DNA from: Paenibacillus radicis (ex Xue et al. 2023)
GTDB lineage: Bacteria; Bacillota; Bacilli; Paenibacillales; NBRC-103111
NCBI RefSeq assembly: GCF_024722015.1
Contig: NZ_JANQBD010000048.1
Coordinates: 1-41,790 of the forward strand
DNA: 41,790 nucleotides
Reading direction: 5' to 3'
The notes beneath the pieces are model-generated. The model saw nothing but the letters and a program-made list of their open reading frames with translations. It did not search any database and was not told where the DNA came from. Below are positions 41,461 to 41,790 of this stretch, piece by piece. The position numbers were made by a program, and so were the translations under genes. The number at the start of each line of letters is the position of its first letter. Within the stretch, counting starts at the first letter, position 1.

Positions 41461-41517
41461 GACGAAATCGAATGGATCGGGGGTTGCACCCAATTGTATG
41501 ATTCGAAATTTCCGCAA

Positions 41518-41549
41518 AAAGAAGGAGGCGCCGCGGCACCTCCTTCTTT
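41518..41549. terminator. Strong GC-poor hairpin with GC-rich loop
   Basis: AAAGAAGGAGG (41518-41528) pairs fully with CCTCCTTCTTT (41539-41549). Weak T runs flank it on either strand. Since it lies between an operon start and an incoming gene, it may be a terminator of unknown direction or an element of its own. The rest of 41461-41729 holds nothing certain; a small GACGCC-TTGC-GGCGTC-like hairpin lies near 41671. Confidence 0.45.
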
Positions 41550-41729
41550 ACTATGTATAAACTTTACTTAAAGTTGCTGCTATAATAATCATTTTGGGCA
41601 AAAAAACAACCAGGGATTTCGACGTTTTCTGCTTCGTGGCTTGTTACAATCAAGCAAAACATTTAAGAAAAACGCCTTGCGGCGTCCTTGGTGTACAATC
41701 TACGTTTGTGTGTTGGGAGGGAATCGGGT

Positions 41730-41790
41730 ATGGGATTCCGGCCGCTGTTGAAGTCGTGTTCCTTTGAATGGAAGGCTTACAGCGGGAGGA
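41730..41790 (+). CDS. 5' end of an unidentified gene (partial)
   Basis: ATG 41730 follows GGGAGGG at eight bases and the frame stays open to the right edge for 20 codons (MGFRPLLKSCSFEWKAYSGR). Too short to identify. The direction, ribosome binding site and open frame make it likely to be a real gene start. Confidence 0.5.
   Translation, partial: MGFRPLLKSCSFEWKAYSGR

Overview
This window is chromosomal DNA from a Gram-positive, Paenibacillus-like member of the Bacillota. The evidence is the 16S rRNA 5' end, strong AGGAGG ribosome binding sites, sigma-A promoters, SLH-domain and 'stalk'-domain surface proteins, and cre-like operators. Almost all genes lie on the minus strand. Assignments come from reading motifs and protein sequence by eye; no database search was run.

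Layout: 1-214, 5' end of a 16S rRNA gene (minus strand) with two near-identical promoters. 730-1960, two plus-strand genes (unknown protein, Ser/Gly-rich lipoprotein). 2044-7742, minus-strand accessory region: Gfo/Idh/MocA oxidoreductase, YgjP-type metallopeptidase, Mrr-type restriction endonuclease and small unknown or membrane proteins, mixed with two kinds of dispersed structured repeat. 7970-12679, a 1569-residue SLH-anchored surface protein with leucine-rich repeats and a sugar-isomerase-like barrel, preceded by three LacI/CcpA-type operators. 13306-17556, a putative RNA-repair operon: 35-codon ORF, rtcB, an AAA+ ATPase, kptA, tatD. 17593-17805, a promoter, leader ORF and intrinsic terminator in front of that operon, looking like an attenuator. 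17854-21029, a NAD-salvage operon (nrtR-like Nudix regulator, PRPP synthetase, nicotinamide phosphoribosyltransferase). 21287-22860, a small basic protein and a RES-domain (NAD-degrading family) protein. 23247-25911, cysD and cysN, the latter carrying a decayed APS-kinase tail. 26113-28292, an OmpR-type two-component system. 28623-40919, a ten-gene exopolysaccharide operon. 41730 to the end, start of a further plus-strand gene.

How the parts may work together: KptA consumes NAD+, RES-family enzymes destroy NAD+, and NadV plus PRPP synthetase rebuild NMN from the released nicotinamide under an ADP-ribose-sensing type of regulator. The rtcB operon sits beside this block with its own promoter and conditional terminator. 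I read 13306-22860 as a candidate RNA-repair and NAD-recovery island; the individual families are known, the combination and its attenuator are the parts that look new. The exopolysaccharide operon couples UDP-GlcNAc supply genes (full GlmS, acetyltransferase-less GlmU, internally deleted GlmM) with a UDP-sugar dehydrogenase, a processive GT2 synthase, a HEAT-repeat membrane protein, a membrane-anchored glycosidase-like protein and a receiver protein whose phosphorylatable Asp is replaced by Glu.

Other unusual points are a gene that seems to start at ATT, a dispersed repeat of about 270 bases present at both ends of the window, and tandem hairpin repeats at 4397-4641 with a third partial copy inside the SLH-gene promoter region.
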